NCBI RefSeq assembly: GCF_019969685.1
Contig: NZ_JAHXYZ010000002.1
Coordinates: 496,001 to 560,000 of the forward strand
Direction of reading: 5' to 3'
DNA length: 64,000 nucleotides
Source: Microbacterium sp. EST19A
GTDB lineage: Bacteria; Actinomycetota; Actinomycetes; Actinomycetales; Microbacteriaceae
The translations under genes were made by a program, and so were the position numbers. Each line of letters starts with the position of its first letter. Within the stretch, counting starts at the first letter, position 1. Under the pieces are notes generated by a model. It was not told the DNA's origin. It worked only from the letters and a program-made list of their open reading frames with translations, and ran no database searches. Positions 1-9,963 of the stretch are shown piece by piece.

Positions 1-1
1 G

Positions 2-685
2 ACGACGGCACCGTCGGCGGTCGCCTACGACGGCTTCGCCGCCCCGCGCGCGCTGGATGCCGCCGGGATCGACGAGGTCGTGCACGCGTTCGCCGCGGCC
101 GCGCGGCGCGCCGTGGACGCAGGATTCGACGTGCTCGAACTGCACGGGGCCCACGGGTACCTGCTGCACCAGTTCCTCTCGCCGCTGTCGAACCTGCGCG
201 AAGACGAGTACGGCGGAGCACTCGAGAACCGGGCGCGACTGCTCCTCCAGGTGGTCGATGCGGTTCGCGCCGAAGTCGGCGAGGACGTTCCGCTGTTCGT
301 GCGGATCTCGGCGACCGACCACGCCGAAGGCGGCTTCACCTCCGACGAGGCCGCGGTCGTCGGAGACTGGGCGTCCGAGCACGGCGCCGACTTCATCGAC
401 GTGTCCAGCGGCGGGCTCGTCGCCCATCAGCAGCTCGACGTCTTCCCCGGCTACCAGGTCCCGCTGGCCGAGACCGTCCGCCAGGGCGGCCGCATCCCCG
501 TCTCGGCGGTCGGGCTCATCACCGCCGCGGCGCAGGCGGAGCAGGTGCTCGCAGACGGCGCGGCCGACGCGATCTTCGCCGGACGCGAATGGCTGCGCGA
601 CCCGCACTTCGCCCTCCGTGCGGCGCACGAGCTCGGATCCGACGTCGCCTGGCCGCCGCAGTACGACCGCGCGCGCTGGCACTGA
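2..685 (+). CDS. Old Yellow Enzyme family NADH:flavin oxidoreductase, C-terminal part
   Basis: This is the 3' part (about 227 residues) of a gene that begins before the window; the frame is open from base 2. Members are FMN-dependent TIM-barrel ene-reductases that use NAD(P)H to reduce activated C=C bonds. Seen here: the segment LELHGAHGYLLHQFLSPLSN, typical of the YqjM/OYE class (flavin and substrate contacts on the His and Tyr), then the ALENRARLLL helix, a DVSSGG strand and a final IFAGREWLRDPHF motif at the phosphate-binding end. The gene ends with TGA and is followed closely by a hairpin terminator. The physiological substrate cannot be told from sequence. Confidence 0.9.
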   Translation, partial: TTAPSAVAYDGFAAPRALDAAGIDEVVHAFAAAARRAVDAGFDVLELHGAHGYLLHQFLSPLSNLREDEYGGALENRARLLLQVVDAVRAEVGEDVPLFVRISATDHAEGGFTSDEAAVVGDWASEHGADFIDVSSGGLVAHQQLDVFPGYQVPLAETVRQGGRIPVSAVGLITAAAQAEQVLADGAADAIFAGREWLRDPHFALRAAHELGSDVAWPPQYDRARWH

Positions 686-702
686 TCCCCGCCGAACACG
701 AC

Positions 703-737
703 GAAGGCCGCCGTCCCTCTTCGGGGCGGCGGCCTTC
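703..737. terminator. Hairpin terminator between OYE gene and CNNM gene
   Basis: A 15-bp stem (703-717 with 723-737, one G-T wobble) with a 5-base loop lies between two converging genes. It has no T tract, and it is nearly symmetrical, so it could serve both strands. Confidence 0.75.
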
Positions 738-756
738 CTCGTGCGGGAGCCTCCGG

Positions 757-1818
757 TCAGCGACCGCGGATGCGACGCGTCGCGTCCTGCACCTCGCCGA
801 CCAGTTCCTCCAGGATGTCCTCGAGGAACAGCACCGCGGTCGTCCGCCCCTCGGCGTCGCGCACCTTTGCCAGGTGGCGGCCGGCCCGGCGCATGAGCGC
901 GAGAGCGTCCTCCAGATCGGTGTCCTCCTGCACAGGCACCATGTGATGGATCCGCTTCGACGGGAGGGGCTCCACCAGCTTCTCGGCGGCGTCCGGACCG
1001 TCCGACGCCCGGAGGATGTCCTTGAGGTGGACGTAGCCGACAGGCACGGCATCCGCGTCGACGATCACGTAACGCGAGAAGCCGTAGCGGGCGACCGCCT
1101 TCTCGATGTCGTCGGGCGTCGTCGACTGCGGCAGCGTGATGAGATCGCTGAGCGGAACGGCGACGTCGCGCGCCTTCTTGTCGGTGAACTCCACGGCGGC
1201 CGCGACGGTTCCGGCGGTGTCGGTCAGCACGCCTTCACGCCGTGACTGGTCGACGATGGTGGCGACCTCCTCGAGCGTGAAGGTCGACGCGGCCTCGTTC
1301 TTGGGCTCCACCCGGAACAGGCGCAGCACCCCGTTGGCGGCCGCGTTCAGGAGCCAGATCACCGGCATGAAGATCTTCGACACCCACACGAGCGGAGGCG
1401 CGAGGAGCAGCACGGCCCGGTCCGGCACCGAGAACGCGAGGTTCTTCGGCACCATCTCGCCGAACACGACGTGCAGGAACGAGACGATCAGCAGGGCGAT
1501 GGTGAACGACACCACGTCGACGACGCCGTCCGACCAGCCGACCGCGTGCATGGGCACGGCGAGAAGATGATGGATCGCCGGCTCGGAGACGTTCAGGATC
1601 AGCAGCGAGCAGATCGTGATGCCGAGCTGCGAGGTCGCGAGCATCAGGGTCGCGTGCTCCATCGCGTAGAGCGCGGTCTTGGCAGCGCGGGAACCCCCTT
1701 CGGCACGCGGTTCGATCTGCGAGCGCCGCGCGGAGATCACCGCGAACTCGGCGCCGACGAAGAACGCGTTCGCGACGAGAAGCACGACCAGCCAGGCGAG
1801 TCCTCCCCAATCGTTCAT
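757..1818 (-). CDS. CNNM/CBS-domain membrane protein (HlyC/CorC family), second of pair
   Basis: A 353-residue protein with an N-terminal CNNM (DUF21) transmembrane domain (about residues 1-180) and a cytoplasmic CBS pair (about 200-335). The family motif GEMVPKN is at residues 120-126. Family members are implicated in Mg2+/Co2+ transport or homeostasis; older names call them hemolysins. Unlike the gene upstream it stops soon after the CBS pair and lacks the CorC_HlyC C-terminal domain. Its ATG overlaps the upstream stop by 4 bases (ATGA), so the two are [15 protein letters not shown] coupled and may form a heterodimer (inference). Confidence 0.88.
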   Translation of the reverse strand: MNDWGGLAWLVVLLVANAFFVGAEFAVISARRSQIEPRAEGGSRAAKTALYAMEHATLMLATSQLGITICSLLILNVSEPAIHHLLAVPMHAVGWSDGVVDVVSFTIALLIVSFLHVVFGEMVPKNLAFSVPDRAVLLLAPPLVWVSKIFMPVIWLLNAAANGVLRLFRVEPKNEAASTFTLEEVATIVDQSRREGVLTDTAGTVAAAVEFTDKKARDVAVPLSDLITLPQSTTPDDIEKAVARYGFSRYVIVDADAVPVGYVHLKDILRASDGPDAAEKLVEPLPSKRIHHMVPVQEDTDLEDALALMRRAGRHLAKVRDAEGRTTAVLFLEDILEELVGEVQDATRRIRGR

Positions 1819-3131
1819 CGGGTGGCCTCCTCTCCTGGTTCGTGCGGTCTCGGGACGTAGCGCACGCGGTCGACGCGGCGCCCGTCCATCCGCACGACCT
1901 GCAGCGTGCCGCTGTCGACGGACACCTCGTCTCCGACCGAGGGCACCCGCTCGAGCACGCTCATGACGTAGCCGCCGACCGTGTCGTAGACGTCGCCCTC
2001 CGGCACCACGACGCCGGCACGACTGCGCAGCTCGTCCGGTCGCAGCTCACCCGGGAACGTCACGCCGTCCCGCCCGCGGATGACGCCGGCCCGCGTGCGG
2101 TCATGTTCGTCGGAGACCTCTCCGACGAGTTCCTCCACGAGGTCCTCCAGGGTCACGAGGCCTGCCGTGCCGCCGTACTCGTCCACGACGATGGCGAGCT
2201 GGTAGCCGCGGGCACGGAGCTCGGAGATGAGGCCGTCGACATGCACCGTCTCCGGAACGCGGAGCGCATCGGTCGCGAGGGCGCCGACGGGAACCTCGGC
2301 GCGACGCTCGCGCGGCACCGAGATCGCGGCCTTCAGGTGCACGACGCCGGAGATGTCGTCGAGGTCGTCGTCGTAGACCGGGAACCGGCTGTGGCCGGTG
2401 CGGCGCGCGAGCTGGATGACATCGTCGGCGGAGTCGCCCGCGGAGAGCGCGTGCATGCTCGGACGGGCCGTCATCACGTCGGCGGCGCTGAGCCGCGAGA
2501 AGGTCAGTGTGCGATCCAACAGGCTCGCCGTGTCGGCCTCGAGCAGTCCGGCACTCGCGGAGCGGCGGACCAGCGAGGAGAGCTCCTCGGCGCTGCGCGC
2601 ACCGGAGAGCTCCTCCTTCGGCTCGATGCCCATGCTCCGCAGAACGCCGTTCGCGCTGCCGTTGAGCACGATGATCGCCGGCTTGAACACCGCGGTGAAC
2701 GCGACCTGGAACGGGATGACGAGCTTGGCTGTCTGCCGGGGAAGCGCGAGGGCGAAGTTCTTCGGGACGAGTTCACCGAGGATCATCGACACCACGGTGG
2801 CCACCAGCATCGCGATGACCGTGGCGATCGGCGCGACGGCCGCCTCGGGGATGTTCCAGGCCACGAAGGTCGGCCGGAGCAGGTTCGACAGCGCGGGCTC
2901 CATCGTGTAACCGGTGAGGAGCGTCGTCAGCGTGATGCCCAGCTGCGCGGACGAGAGGTGGGTCGACGTGTGCCGGAGGGCGCTGATCGTCAGAGAGAGG
3001 CGGGATTCGCCTCGCGACTGGCGGGCTTCGAGGTCGGCGCGGTCGAGATTGACCAGAGCGAACTCGCTCGCCACGAAGAGGCCGGTGCCGACCGTGAGCA
3101 GGAGCCCCACGCCCAACATGATGAAGTCCAT
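1815..3131 (-). CDS. CNNM/CBS-domain membrane protein with CorC_HlyC domain, first of pair
   Basis: A 438-residue protein: CNNM transmembrane domain (about 1-190, GELVPKN at 119-125), CBS pair (about 210-335) and a C-terminal CorC_HlyC domain (about 350-430). The start at 3131 is preferred over the longer frame from 3182 because GGAGAGG lies 8 bases before this ATG and the protein then begins directly with the first membrane helix. It is a probable divalent cation transporter or regulator. The next gene starts inside its stop codon. Confidence 0.88.
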   Translation of the reverse strand: MDFIMLGVGLLLTVGTGLFVASEFALVNLDRADLEARQSRGESRLSLTISALRHTSTHLSSAQLGITLTTLLTGYTMEPALSNLLRPTFVAWNIPEAAVAPIATVIAMLVATVVSMILGELVPKNFALALPRQTAKLVIPFQVAFTAVFKPAIIVLNGSANGVLRSMGIEPKEELSGARSAEELSSLVRRSASAGLLEADTASLLDRTLTFSRLSAADVMTARPSMHALSAGDSADDVIQLARRTGHSRFPVYDDDLDDISGVVHLKAAISVPRERRAEVPVGALATDALRVPETVHVDGLISELRARGYQLAIVVDEYGGTAGLVTLEDLVEELVGEVSDEHDRTRAGVIRGRDGVTFPGELRPDELRSRAGVVVPEGDVYDTVGGYVMSVLERVPSVGDEVSVDSGTLQVVRMDGRRVDRVRYVPRPHEPGEEATR

Positions 3132-3209
3132 CAGTGGTTCCTCTCCGGTGAGAGAGGCGGACAGTGGGGCGATGTTCTGCAACTGGGAGGGTCGTCCATT
3201 ATGCGGACG

Positions 3210-3215
3210 ATTCTA
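3210..3215 (-). promoter_or_regulatory. Candidate -10 box for the CNNM pair
   Basis: TAGAAT on the minus strand lies about 80 bases before the start at 3131, in the only gap before the pair. No convincing -35 is visible. Confidence 0.35.
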
Positions 3216-3246
3216 CAGAACCTGTCCGTGAGTGCGACTCCCGCCC

Positions 3247-4701
3247 CTACCAGCTGACCGGCAGCGCCTTGCCCTCTTCATAGCCGGCCGCCGACTGCAG
3301 GCCGACCAGGGCGCGCTCGTGGAATTCCGGCACGGACGATGCGCCCGCGTAGGTGAAGGACGAACGGACGCCCGACGTGATCATGTCGAGAAGATCCTCC
3401 AGTCCCGGGCGCAGCGGATCGAGGTAGATCTTCGACGAGGAGATGCCCTCGGCGAAGAGCTCCTTGCGTGCGCGCTCGTACGCGTCGAGGCGCCCGAACC
3501 GCGCCTGGACGGCTTTGGTCGACGCCATGCCCCAGGATTCCTTGAAGATGCGACCCTCGGCATCGCGCTGCAGCTCCCCCGGCGCCTCGATCGTGCCGGC
3601 GAACCAGGAGCCGACCATGACGGATGCCGCGCCCGCGGCGAGCGCGAGCGCCACGTCGCGCGGGTACCGCACGCCGCCGTCGGCCCAGACGTGCGCTCCC
3701 AGCTCCCGCGCGGCCTGCGCCGTCTCGAGCACGGCGGAGAACTGCGGCCGGCCGACCGCGGTCATCATGCGGGTCGTGCACATCGCGCCGGGCCCGACGC
3801 CGACCTTGAGGATCGACGCTCCGGCCTCGACGAGGTCGCGCACCCCGTCCGCGGTGACGATATTGCCCGCCACGATCGGCAGACCGAGGTCGAGGTCGGC
3901 GACGGCGCGCAGCGCGCGGAGCATCCCCTCCTGGTGGCCGTGGGCCGTGTCGACGACCAGCACGTCGACGCCCGCACCGGCGAGCGCCTTCGCCTTGGCC
4001 GCCACGTCGCCGTTGATGCCGACGGCGGCCGCGACCACCAGACGGCCGTCGGCGTCGAGGGCAGGACGGTACAGCGTCGAGCGCAGCGCGGTGCGCGCGC
4101 TCAGAGTGCCCACGAGGTGCCCGTGGTGGATGACCGTGACCATCTCGACGCCCGCATCGGTGATGACGTCGAACGCGTGACGCTCGGAGCCGATGTCGTC
4201 GGCATCGATCGACGGCACCCCGGAGTGCACGAGGTCGCCCAGCTGGGCATCCGGAAGAGCGGTTGCGAGCCTCGTCGCGGGAAGGATGCCGAGCACCTCG
4301 CCCACCTCGATCGGCGCACCTCCGCGCGCCACCACGATCCCGTGCCCGGCGGTGGGAGGCAGGAGGCGGAGCGCATCGGCGACGGATGCCTCCGGCGGAA
4401 GGACGATCGGGGTGTCCCAGAGCACCGGCTGCGCCTTCACGTCGCGGATCGCGGCATCCAGGTCCTGCAGCGGCAGGTCCTGCGGGAGCACGCCGAGACC
4501 ACCGCGGCGTGCGAGCACCGCCGCCAGACGCGGGCCCGTCACCGAGTTCATGTTCGAGGCGACGAGCGGAAGGGTGGCCGCAGTGCCGTCCTGCGGCGCG
4601 AGGTCGACCTGGAGCCGACTGGTGACCGCGGATCTGCGCGGGACGAGGAACACGTCCGAATAGGTCAGATCGACTGTCGGCTGCGCTCCTGAGAAGTCCA
4701 T
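3247..4701 (-). CDS. guaB1: GuaB1-type IMP dehydrogenase/GMP reductase family protein
   Basis: A 484-residue TIM-barrel enzyme with an inserted CBS domain (about residues 97-205). The catalytic loop GVGPGAMCTTRMM carries Cys308; NAD-facing D251 and the G-rich loop GGVRYPRD are also present. The actinobacterial GuaB1 branch is annotated as IMP dehydrogenase-related, and as I recall the mycobacterial member was shown to be a GMP reductase (GMP + NADPH to IMP + NH3), with the CBS domain sensing purine nucleotides. The start at 4701 is chosen because the protein then begins with the conserved N-terminus MDFSGAQPTVDLTYSDV; an upstream extension is unlike the family. It is divergent from kgd. Confidence 0.88.
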   Translation of the reverse strand: MDFSGAQPTVDLTYSDVFLVPRRSAVTSRLQVDLAPQDGTAATLPLVASNMNSVTGPRLAAVLARRGGLGVLPQDLPLQDLDAAIRDVKAQPVLWDTPIVLPPEASVADALRLLPPTAGHGIVVARGGAPIEVGEVLGILPATRLATALPDAQLGDLVHSGVPSIDADDIGSERHAFDVITDAGVEMVTVIHHGHLVGTLSARTALRSTLYRPALDADGRLVVAAAVGINGDVAAKAKALAGAGVDVLVVDTAHGHQEGMLRALRAVADLDLGLPIVAGNIVTADGVRDLVEAGASILKVGVGPGAMCTTRMMTAVGRPQFSAVLETAQAARELGAHVWADGGVRYPRDVALALAAGAASVMVGSWFAGTIEAPGELQRDAEGRIFKESWGMASTKAVQARFGRLDAYERARKELFAEGISSSKIYLDPLRPGLEDLLDMITSGVRSSFTYAGASSVPEFHERALVGLQSAAGYEEGKALPVSW

Positions 4702-4707
4702 GTCTCC

Positions 4708-4713
4708 ACGGTA
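4708..4713 (-). promoter_or_regulatory. Leaderless -10 box of guaB1
   Basis: TACCGT on the minus strand, 6 bases before the ATG. The spacer GGAGAC could also act as a weak ribosome site if transcription starts further upstream. Confidence 0.5.
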
Positions 4714-4769
4714 CCCAGATCGCCGCACCCTGGGCACACCGCTTCGACGATTGCCGGGGCGAAACACGT

Positions 4770-4775
4770 TAGGCT
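4770..4775 (+). promoter_or_regulatory. Candidate -10 box of kgd
   Basis: TAGGCT in the 160-base divergent gap, about 85 bases before the kgd start. This implies a leader of roughly 80 bases, consistent with the clear ribosome site of kgd. The -35 is not obvious. Confidence 0.35.
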
Positions 4776-4861
4776 TGATGTCGAGAGTGTGCGGACCCGG
4801 GCGCATCCTGCCCCGTCGTCTTGCATCAAAGTGCTTCAGCGATGAAAGAGGGCGATACAGC

Positions 4862-7800
4862 GTGTCGAACCAGGTGACCGGCGTCGGGGGCGACGGGGGG
4901 TTCGGAGCCAATTCCTGGCTCGTCGAAGAGCTCTACGAGCAGTTCAAGGAGAACCGCGACTCGGTCGACAAGGAGTGGTGGCCGGTCCTCGAGAAGTATC
5001 ACGCCGATACCTCCGGATCCGCCGCAGCGGAGGCAGCACCGGCAGCAGCATCGGCGGCATCCCCCGATTCCGCCGCACAGCCCGCGCATCCGGTCACTGC
5101 CCCGATCCCGGTGATCGGCTCGCAGCCCGTCGCTCGCACCACCACCAAGCCGGCAGCCGCTGCCCCCATCCCCGCCCAGGCGCCCAAGCCGACGGCGAAG
5201 GAAGCCGAAGCCGCGGCCGAAGAGGACAAGGTCACCCCGCTCCGCGGCCTGCCCAAGACCCTCGCGGCGAACATGGACGAGTCCCTGACCGTCCCGACCG
5301 CCACCAGCGTGCGCACGATCCCGGCGAAGCTGCTGATCGACAACCGCATCGTCATCAACAACCACATGGCCCGCACGCGCGGCGGCAAGGTCAGCTTCAC
5401 CCACCTCATCGGCTGGGCGCTGATCCGCACGCTCGACGAGTTCCGCAGCCAGAACGTGTTCTACGCCGAGATCGACGGCAAGCCGTCCGTCGTCGCCCCG
5501 GCCCATGTCAACCTCGGCATCGCGATCGACCTGCCCAAGCCCGATGGCACCCGCGCACTCATGGTGCCCAGCATCAAGCGCGCCGACACGATGAGCTTCA
5601 GCGAATACCTGGTCGCGTACGAAGACCTCGTCACGCGCGCCCGCAACAACAAGCTGACCGCTGCGGACTTCCAGGGCACGACGGTCTCACTGACCAACCC
5701 GGGCGGCATCGGCACCGTGCACTCCGTGCCGCGTCTGATGAAGGGCCAGGGCTGCATCATCGGCGCCGGCGCCCTCGAGTACCCGGCCGAGTTCCAGGGC
5801 GCGAGCGACAAGACGCTCAACGAGCTCGCCATCGGCAAGACCATCACGCTGACCAGCACCTATGACCACCGCGTCATCCAGGGTGCCGGCTCCGGCGAGT
5901 TCCTCAAGAAGGTGCACGAGCTGCTCATCGGGCAGCGCGGCTTCTACGACGACCTCTTCGCCGCGCTCCGCATCCCCTACGCGCCGATCCGCTGGAACCC
6001 CGACATCGCGGTCGACCTCGCCGAGCGGGTCGACAAGCAGTCGCGCGTGCAGGAACTCATCAACTCGTTCCGCGTGCGCGGCCACCTCATGGCCGACATC
6101 GACCCGCTCGAGTACGTGCAGCGCTCGCACCCCGACCTCGAGATCGAGAGCCACGGCCTCACCTTCTGGGATCTCGACCGCGAGTTCGTCACCGGCGGCT
6201 TCGGCGGCCGTCGCGTCGCCAAGCTGCGCGACATCCTCGGTGTGCTCCGTGACTCGTACTGCCGCACGCTCGGCATCGAGTACATGCACATCCAGGACCC
6301 GGAGCAGCGTCGCTGGTTCCAGGAGAAGGTCGAGGTCAAGTACCAGAAGCCCGGCCACGACGAGCAGCTGCGTGTCCTGCGCAAGCTCAACGAGGCCGAG
6401 GCATTCGAGACCTTCCTGCAGACGAAGTTCGTCGGCCAGAAGCGCTTCTCGCTCGAGGGCGGCGAATCGCTCATCCCGCTGCTCGACGAGGTCCTGCAGG
6501 GTGCGGCGACCGCCGGGCTCGAGGGCGCCGCGATCGGCATGGCCCACCGCGGCCGCCTGAACGTGCTGACCAACATCGCGGGCAAGACGTACGGTCAGGT
6601 GTTCCGCGAGTTCGAGGGCACCCAGACGCCGGGCAACCAGCGCGGATCCGGTGACGTGAAGTACCACCTGGGCACCGAGGGCACGTTCGTCGCCGACGAC
6701 GGCTCCGAGCTCCCCGTCTACCTCGCCGCCAACCCCTCGCACCTCGAGACGGTCGACGGTGTCCTCGAGGGCATCGTCCGCGCCAAGCAGGACCGCAAGC
6801 CCATCGGCACCTTCGCCTGGCTGCCGATCCTCGTGCACGGCGACGCGGCCTTCGCGGGTCAGGGCGTCGTGGTCGAGACTCTGCAGATGTCGCAGCTGCG
6901 CGGCTACCGCACGGGCGGAACGATCCACGTCGTCGTCAACAACCAGGTCGGCTTCACGACCTCGACGAACGACGGACGCACCTCGGTCTACGCCACCGAC
7001 GTCGCCAAGACGATCCAGGCGCCGGTGTTCCACGTGAACGGCGACGACCCCGAGGGTGTCATCCACGTCGCGCAGCTGGCGTTCGAGTACCGCGAGCGCT
7101 TCCACCGCGACGTCGTCATCGACCTCGTCTGCTACCGCCGACGCGGTCACAACGAGGGCGACGACCCTTCGATGACGCAGCCGCTGATGACCGACCTCAT
7201 CCAGGCGAAGCGCTCGGTCCGCAAGCTCTACACCGAGTCCCTCGTCGGCCGCGGTGACATCACCGAGCAGGAGTACGACGAGGCGAAGGCCGACTTCCAG
7301 AATCGTCTGGAGATCGCTTTCGCCGAGACGCATGCGGCCGAGACCGGAGCGATGCCGCTCGCGCCCGACCTCCCGGTCGAGGAGCAGACCGGCGCCCCCG
7401 ACGTCACCGGTGTTCCGGGTGAGGTCATCCAGCTCATCGGCGATGCCTTCGTGAACAAGCCCGAGGGCTTCACGGTGCACCCGAAGATCCAGCAGCTGCT
7501 CGACAAGCGGCTCGACATGAGCCGCAACGGCGGCATCGACTGGGGCTTCGGCGAACTGCTGGCGTTCGGGTCACTGCTCGTCGAGGGCACGCCGGTGCGC
7601 TTCGCCGGGCAGGATGCCCGTCGCGGAACGTTCGTGCAGCGTCATGCGACCCTGCACGACCGGGCGAACGGCCAGGAGTGGCTGCCGCTGTCGAACCTCT
7701 CCGACGCCCAGGGACGTTTCTTCATCTACGACTCCCTCCTCAGCGAGTATGCGGCCCTCGGCTTCGAGTACGGCTATTCGGTCGAGGCGCCCGAGGCTCT

Positions 7801-8560
7801 CGTGCTGTGGGAGGCGCAGTTCGGCGACTTCGTCAACGGCGCCCAGTCGGTCATCGACGAGTACATCTCCGCGGCAGAGCAGAAGTGGGGACAGCAGTCC
7901 AGTGTCACGCTGCTGCTCCCGCACGGCTACGAGGGCCAGGGGCCGGACCACTCGTCCGCCCGCATCGAGCGCTTCCTCCAGCTGTGCGCGCAGGACAACA
8001 TGATCGTGTCCCGCCCGTCGACCCCGGCGTCGTACTTCCACCTGCTGCGCCGTCAGGCCTATGCCCGTCCGCGCAAGCCTCTGATCGTGTTCACCCCGAA
8101 GGCGATGCTGCGGCTGCGCGGCGCGACCAGCCCGGTCGAGGACTTCACGCAGGGCCGCTTCGAGCCCGTGATCGACGACCACCGCGGTCTCGACCGCAAC
8201 GCGGTCAGGCGCGTGCTCGTGCACTCCGGCAAGGTGCACTGGGATCTTCGGGCCGAGCTCGAGAAGAACCCGAACCCCGAGGTCGCGCTCGTCCGCCTCG
8301 AGCAGCTCTACCCGACGCCGATCGCCGAGCTGAAGGCCATCACCGACTCGTACCCGAACGCCGAGCTGGTGTGGGTGCAGGAAGAGCCGGAGAACCAGGG
8401 CGCGTGGCCGTTCCTGGCTCTCGCGTTCGCCGATGTTCCGGGAGACCGCTCCTTCCGCCCCGTCGCCCGCGCGGCTTCGGCGTCGCCGGCGACCGGATCC
8501 TCGAAGGTGCACGCCGCCGAGCAGGCGAAGCTGCTGCGTGAGGCTCTCACCCTCGGCTGA
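4862..8560 (+). CDS. kgd: Multifunctional 2-oxoglutarate decarboxylase/dehydrogenase E1-E2 (Kgd)
   Basis: A 1232-residue fusion typical of Actinobacteria. In order: a short N-terminal segment (NSWLVEELYEQF), an Ala/Pro-rich linker (about 50-125), an E2 succinyltransferase-like domain without lipoyl arm (about 130-340, ending DHRVIQGAGSGEF), then the thiamine-diphosphate E1 part (HGDAAFAGQGVV and VNNQVGFTT motifs) and a transketolase-like C-terminus. It supplies E1 and E2-like functions for the TCA-cycle 2-oxoglutarate step and can release succinic semialdehyde in some species. GTG at 4862 is chosen because AAAGAGGG lies 9 bases upstream; the longer frame enters the guaB1 promoter. A strong hairpin follows the gene. 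Confidence 0.95.
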   Translation: MSNQVTGVGGDGGFGANSWLVEELYEQFKENRDSVDKEWWPVLEKYHADTSGSAAAEAAPAAASAASPDSAAQPAHPVTAPIPVIGSQPVARTTTKPAAAAPIPAQAPKPTAKEAEAAAEEDKVTPLRGLPKTLAANMDESLTVPTATSVRTIPAKLLIDNRIVINNHMARTRGGKVSFTHLIGWALIRTLDEFRSQNVFYAEIDGKPSVVAPAHVNLGIAIDLPKPDGTRALMVPSIKRADTMSFSEYLVAYEDLVTRARNNKLTAADFQGTTVSLTNPGGIGTVHSVPRLMKGQGCIIGAGALEYPAEFQGASDKTLNELAIGKTITLTSTYDHRVIQGAGSGEFLKKVHELLIGQRGFYDDLFAALRIPYAPIRWNPDIAVDLAERVDKQSRVQELINSFRVRGHLMADIDPLEYVQRSHPDLEIESHGLTFWDLDREFVTGGFGGRRVAKLRDILGVLRDSYCRTLGIEYMHIQDPEQRRWFQEKVEVKYQKPGHDEQLRVLRKLNEAEAFETFLQTKFVGQKRFSLEGGESLIPLLDEVLQGAATAGLEGAAIGMAHRGRLNVLTNIAGKTYGQVFREFEGTQTPGNQRGSGDVKYHLGTEGTFVADDGSELPVYLAANPSHLETVDGVLEGIVRAKQDRKPIGTFAWLPILVHGDAAFAGQGVVVETLQMSQLRGYRTGGTIHVVVNNQVGFTTSTNDGRTSVYATDVAKTIQAPVFHVNGDDPEGVIHVAQLAFEYRERFHRDVVIDLVCYRRRGHNEGDDPSMTQPLMTDLIQAKRSVRKLYTESLVGRGDITEQEYDEAKADFQNRLEIAFAETHAAETGAMPLAPDLPVEEQTGAPDVTGVPGEVIQLIGDAFVNKPEGFTVHPKIQQLLDKRLDMSRNGGIDWGFGELLAFGSLLVEGTPVRFAGQDARRGTFVQRHATLHDRANGQEWLPLSNLSDAQGRFFIYDSLLSEYAALGFEYGYSVEAPEALVLWEAQFGDFVNGAQSVIDEYISAAEQKWGQQSSVTLLLPHGYEGQGPDHSSARIERFLQLCAQDNMIVSRPSTPASYFHLLRRQAYARPRKPLIVFTPKAMLRLRGATSPVEDFTQGRFEPVIDDHRGLDRNAVRRVLVHSGKVHWDLRAELEKNPNPEVALVRLEQLYPTPIAELKAITDSYPNAELVWVQEEPENQGAWPFLALAFADVPGDRSFRPVARAASASPATGSSKVHAAEQAKLLREALTLG

Positions 8561-8588
8561 CACGGCCTCATACGACGGCTCAGACGAC

Positions 8589-8624
8589 AGAAGGAGCCCC
8601 GACCTCACGGTCGGGGCTCCTTCT
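8589..8624. terminator. Hairpin terminator between kgd and eis-like gene
   Basis: A perfect 16-bp stem (8589-8604 with 8609-8624) with the tetraloop TCAC, followed by CTCTTTCG. It lies between converging genes. Confidence 0.88.
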
Positions 8625-8652
8625 CTTTCGTCCGGGGGTCTGGACGCCGTGC

Positions 8653-9957
8653 TCAGTACCAGATGTCGAGGGAGGGAGCCGGGTAGGCGGCGAAGGCGCG
8701 ATCGAGCACCGCGATGGCGTCGTCGTCTGCATCGATCAGACCCGCAGCACGCAGGGTCCCCGCACGCACGCCACCGACGAACAGCGACGACAGCGCGGAG
8801 ACGCCGATCGTGGCATCGACGGATCGCCCTGCTGCGTTGTCGACGGTCGCCGTGCCCTCGGCATCGACCTTCACCCGCCATTCCCCCGCAGCGAATCCGA
8901 GCGGGTCTTCGATGCGGAGGACCACATCGAGAGGCCCGGAGTACGTGCGTGCGGAGAGTGCGGCGGGAACGTCAAGGATGCGCAGCCAGCCGTGATCGTG
9001 CACGACCTGCTCCACGGCGCGCTGATCGGCGACCAGCCAGGGCAGCGGGTCATCCAGTGGGCGGAGATCGGCAGTGACCTCGTCGACGAGATCGTGCTGC
9101 ACGATGAATCTCCACAGGGCGGCGAGGGCGTCGGGCGTCTCTGCGACGAGCAGTCGCACATCGAGTCCGAAGCGGAACGAATCGCCCTTCTCGTTCACCG
9201 TGTAGGCGACGACGCCGCGCACCTCGCCGGATTCGTCGAGGTAGTGCACGCCGCGCACCTTGTCGCGCTCTGTCACGGAGACATGGGCTCCGGACAGACC
9301 CTCCCACCGCCCCTGCCAGCCCTCGATACGGCCGGGCACGAGCCGGCGGGTGCGATCATGCACCCGGCCGAGCTCGGCGGAGAGCGTCTCGCGATCCACG
9401 TACTCGACGCGTCCGGGAGGTGTCGGACCACCCCATCCGGCGCGGCGGCCGTCGATGGCGTAGCGCGCGACGGGGATGGCGGAGCCGAAGCCGTAGCGCC
9501 CGTAGATCGTCGCCTCGGATGCCGTGAGACCGGCGATGGGCACGCCGGCGGATGCCGCAGCGCGCAGTTCGCCCTCGAGGAGGGAGCGCGCGATGCCGCG
9601 GCGTCGATGGGTGCCGGAGACCGTGACCATGCTGATCGCCCACATACCGATGCTGCCGCCACCCGGGAGGGTGAGCGGGGTCACCCAGGCGTTGGTGGTC
9701 GCGACCGGGAACGCGCCCGATTCGGCGCCCGCCTCGTAGACGCCGATGTTGCGACGGGCCTCGAAAGTGGTGCGCGCGTGCGCGAGCGCATCGGCGTTCG
9801 GCTCGGCTCCGAGGAAGCCCCGGTCGGCAGCACGCTGGAAGGCGGTCGAGGTGGCGTCATCCGTCAGATCGACGACGCGGTACTCCAGGCCGGCTGAGCG
9901 CAGCCGTTCCGTGGATCCGGGGTCGGCGGGTACGTCACGTGCGTCGAGGGTGGTCAT
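8653..9957 (-). CDS. eis: Eis-type GNAT N-acetyltransferase
   Basis: A 434-residue protein with the Eis layout: N-terminal GNAT domain with the acetyl-CoA loop THRRRGIARSLL, then a second degenerate GNAT domain and an SCP2-like C-terminal domain. The chain ends in an aromatic residue (DIWY); in Eis the terminal carboxylate acts in catalysis. Mycobacterial Eis acetylates aminoglycosides at several positions and some proteins; the substrate here is unknown. It stands alone, has no ribosome site before the ATG, and has a -10 box 6 bases upstream, so the message is probably leaderless. Confidence 0.85.
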   Translation of the reverse strand: MTTLDARDVPADPGSTERLRSAGLEYRVVDLTDDATSTAFQRAADRGFLGAEPNADALAHARTTFEARRNIGVYEAGAESGAFPVATTNAWVTPLTLPGGGSIGMWAISMVTVSGTHRRRGIARSLLEGELRAAASAGVPIAGLTASEATIYGRYGFGSAIPVARYAIDGRRAGWGGPTPPGRVEYVDRETLSAELGRVHDRTRRLVPGRIEGWQGRWEGLSGAHVSVTERDKVRGVHYLDESGEVRGVVAYTVNEKGDSFRFGLDVRLLVAETPDALAALWRFIVQHDLVDEVTADLRPLDDPLPWLVADQRAVEQVVHDHGWLRILDVPAALSARTYSGPLDVVLRIEDPLGFAAGEWRVKVDAEGTATVDNAAGRSVDATIGVSALSSLFVGGVRAGTLRAAGLIDADDDAIAVLDRAFAAYPAPSLDIWY

Positions 9958-9963
9958 CGTTCC

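Noticed and set aside
5687..7480. A 597-residue open frame on the minus strand inside kgd
   Set aside because: It is antisense to a clearly conserved gene, has skewed composition (Val, Leu, Asp, Arg, His) and no recognisable domain; long antisense frames are common in GC-rich genes.
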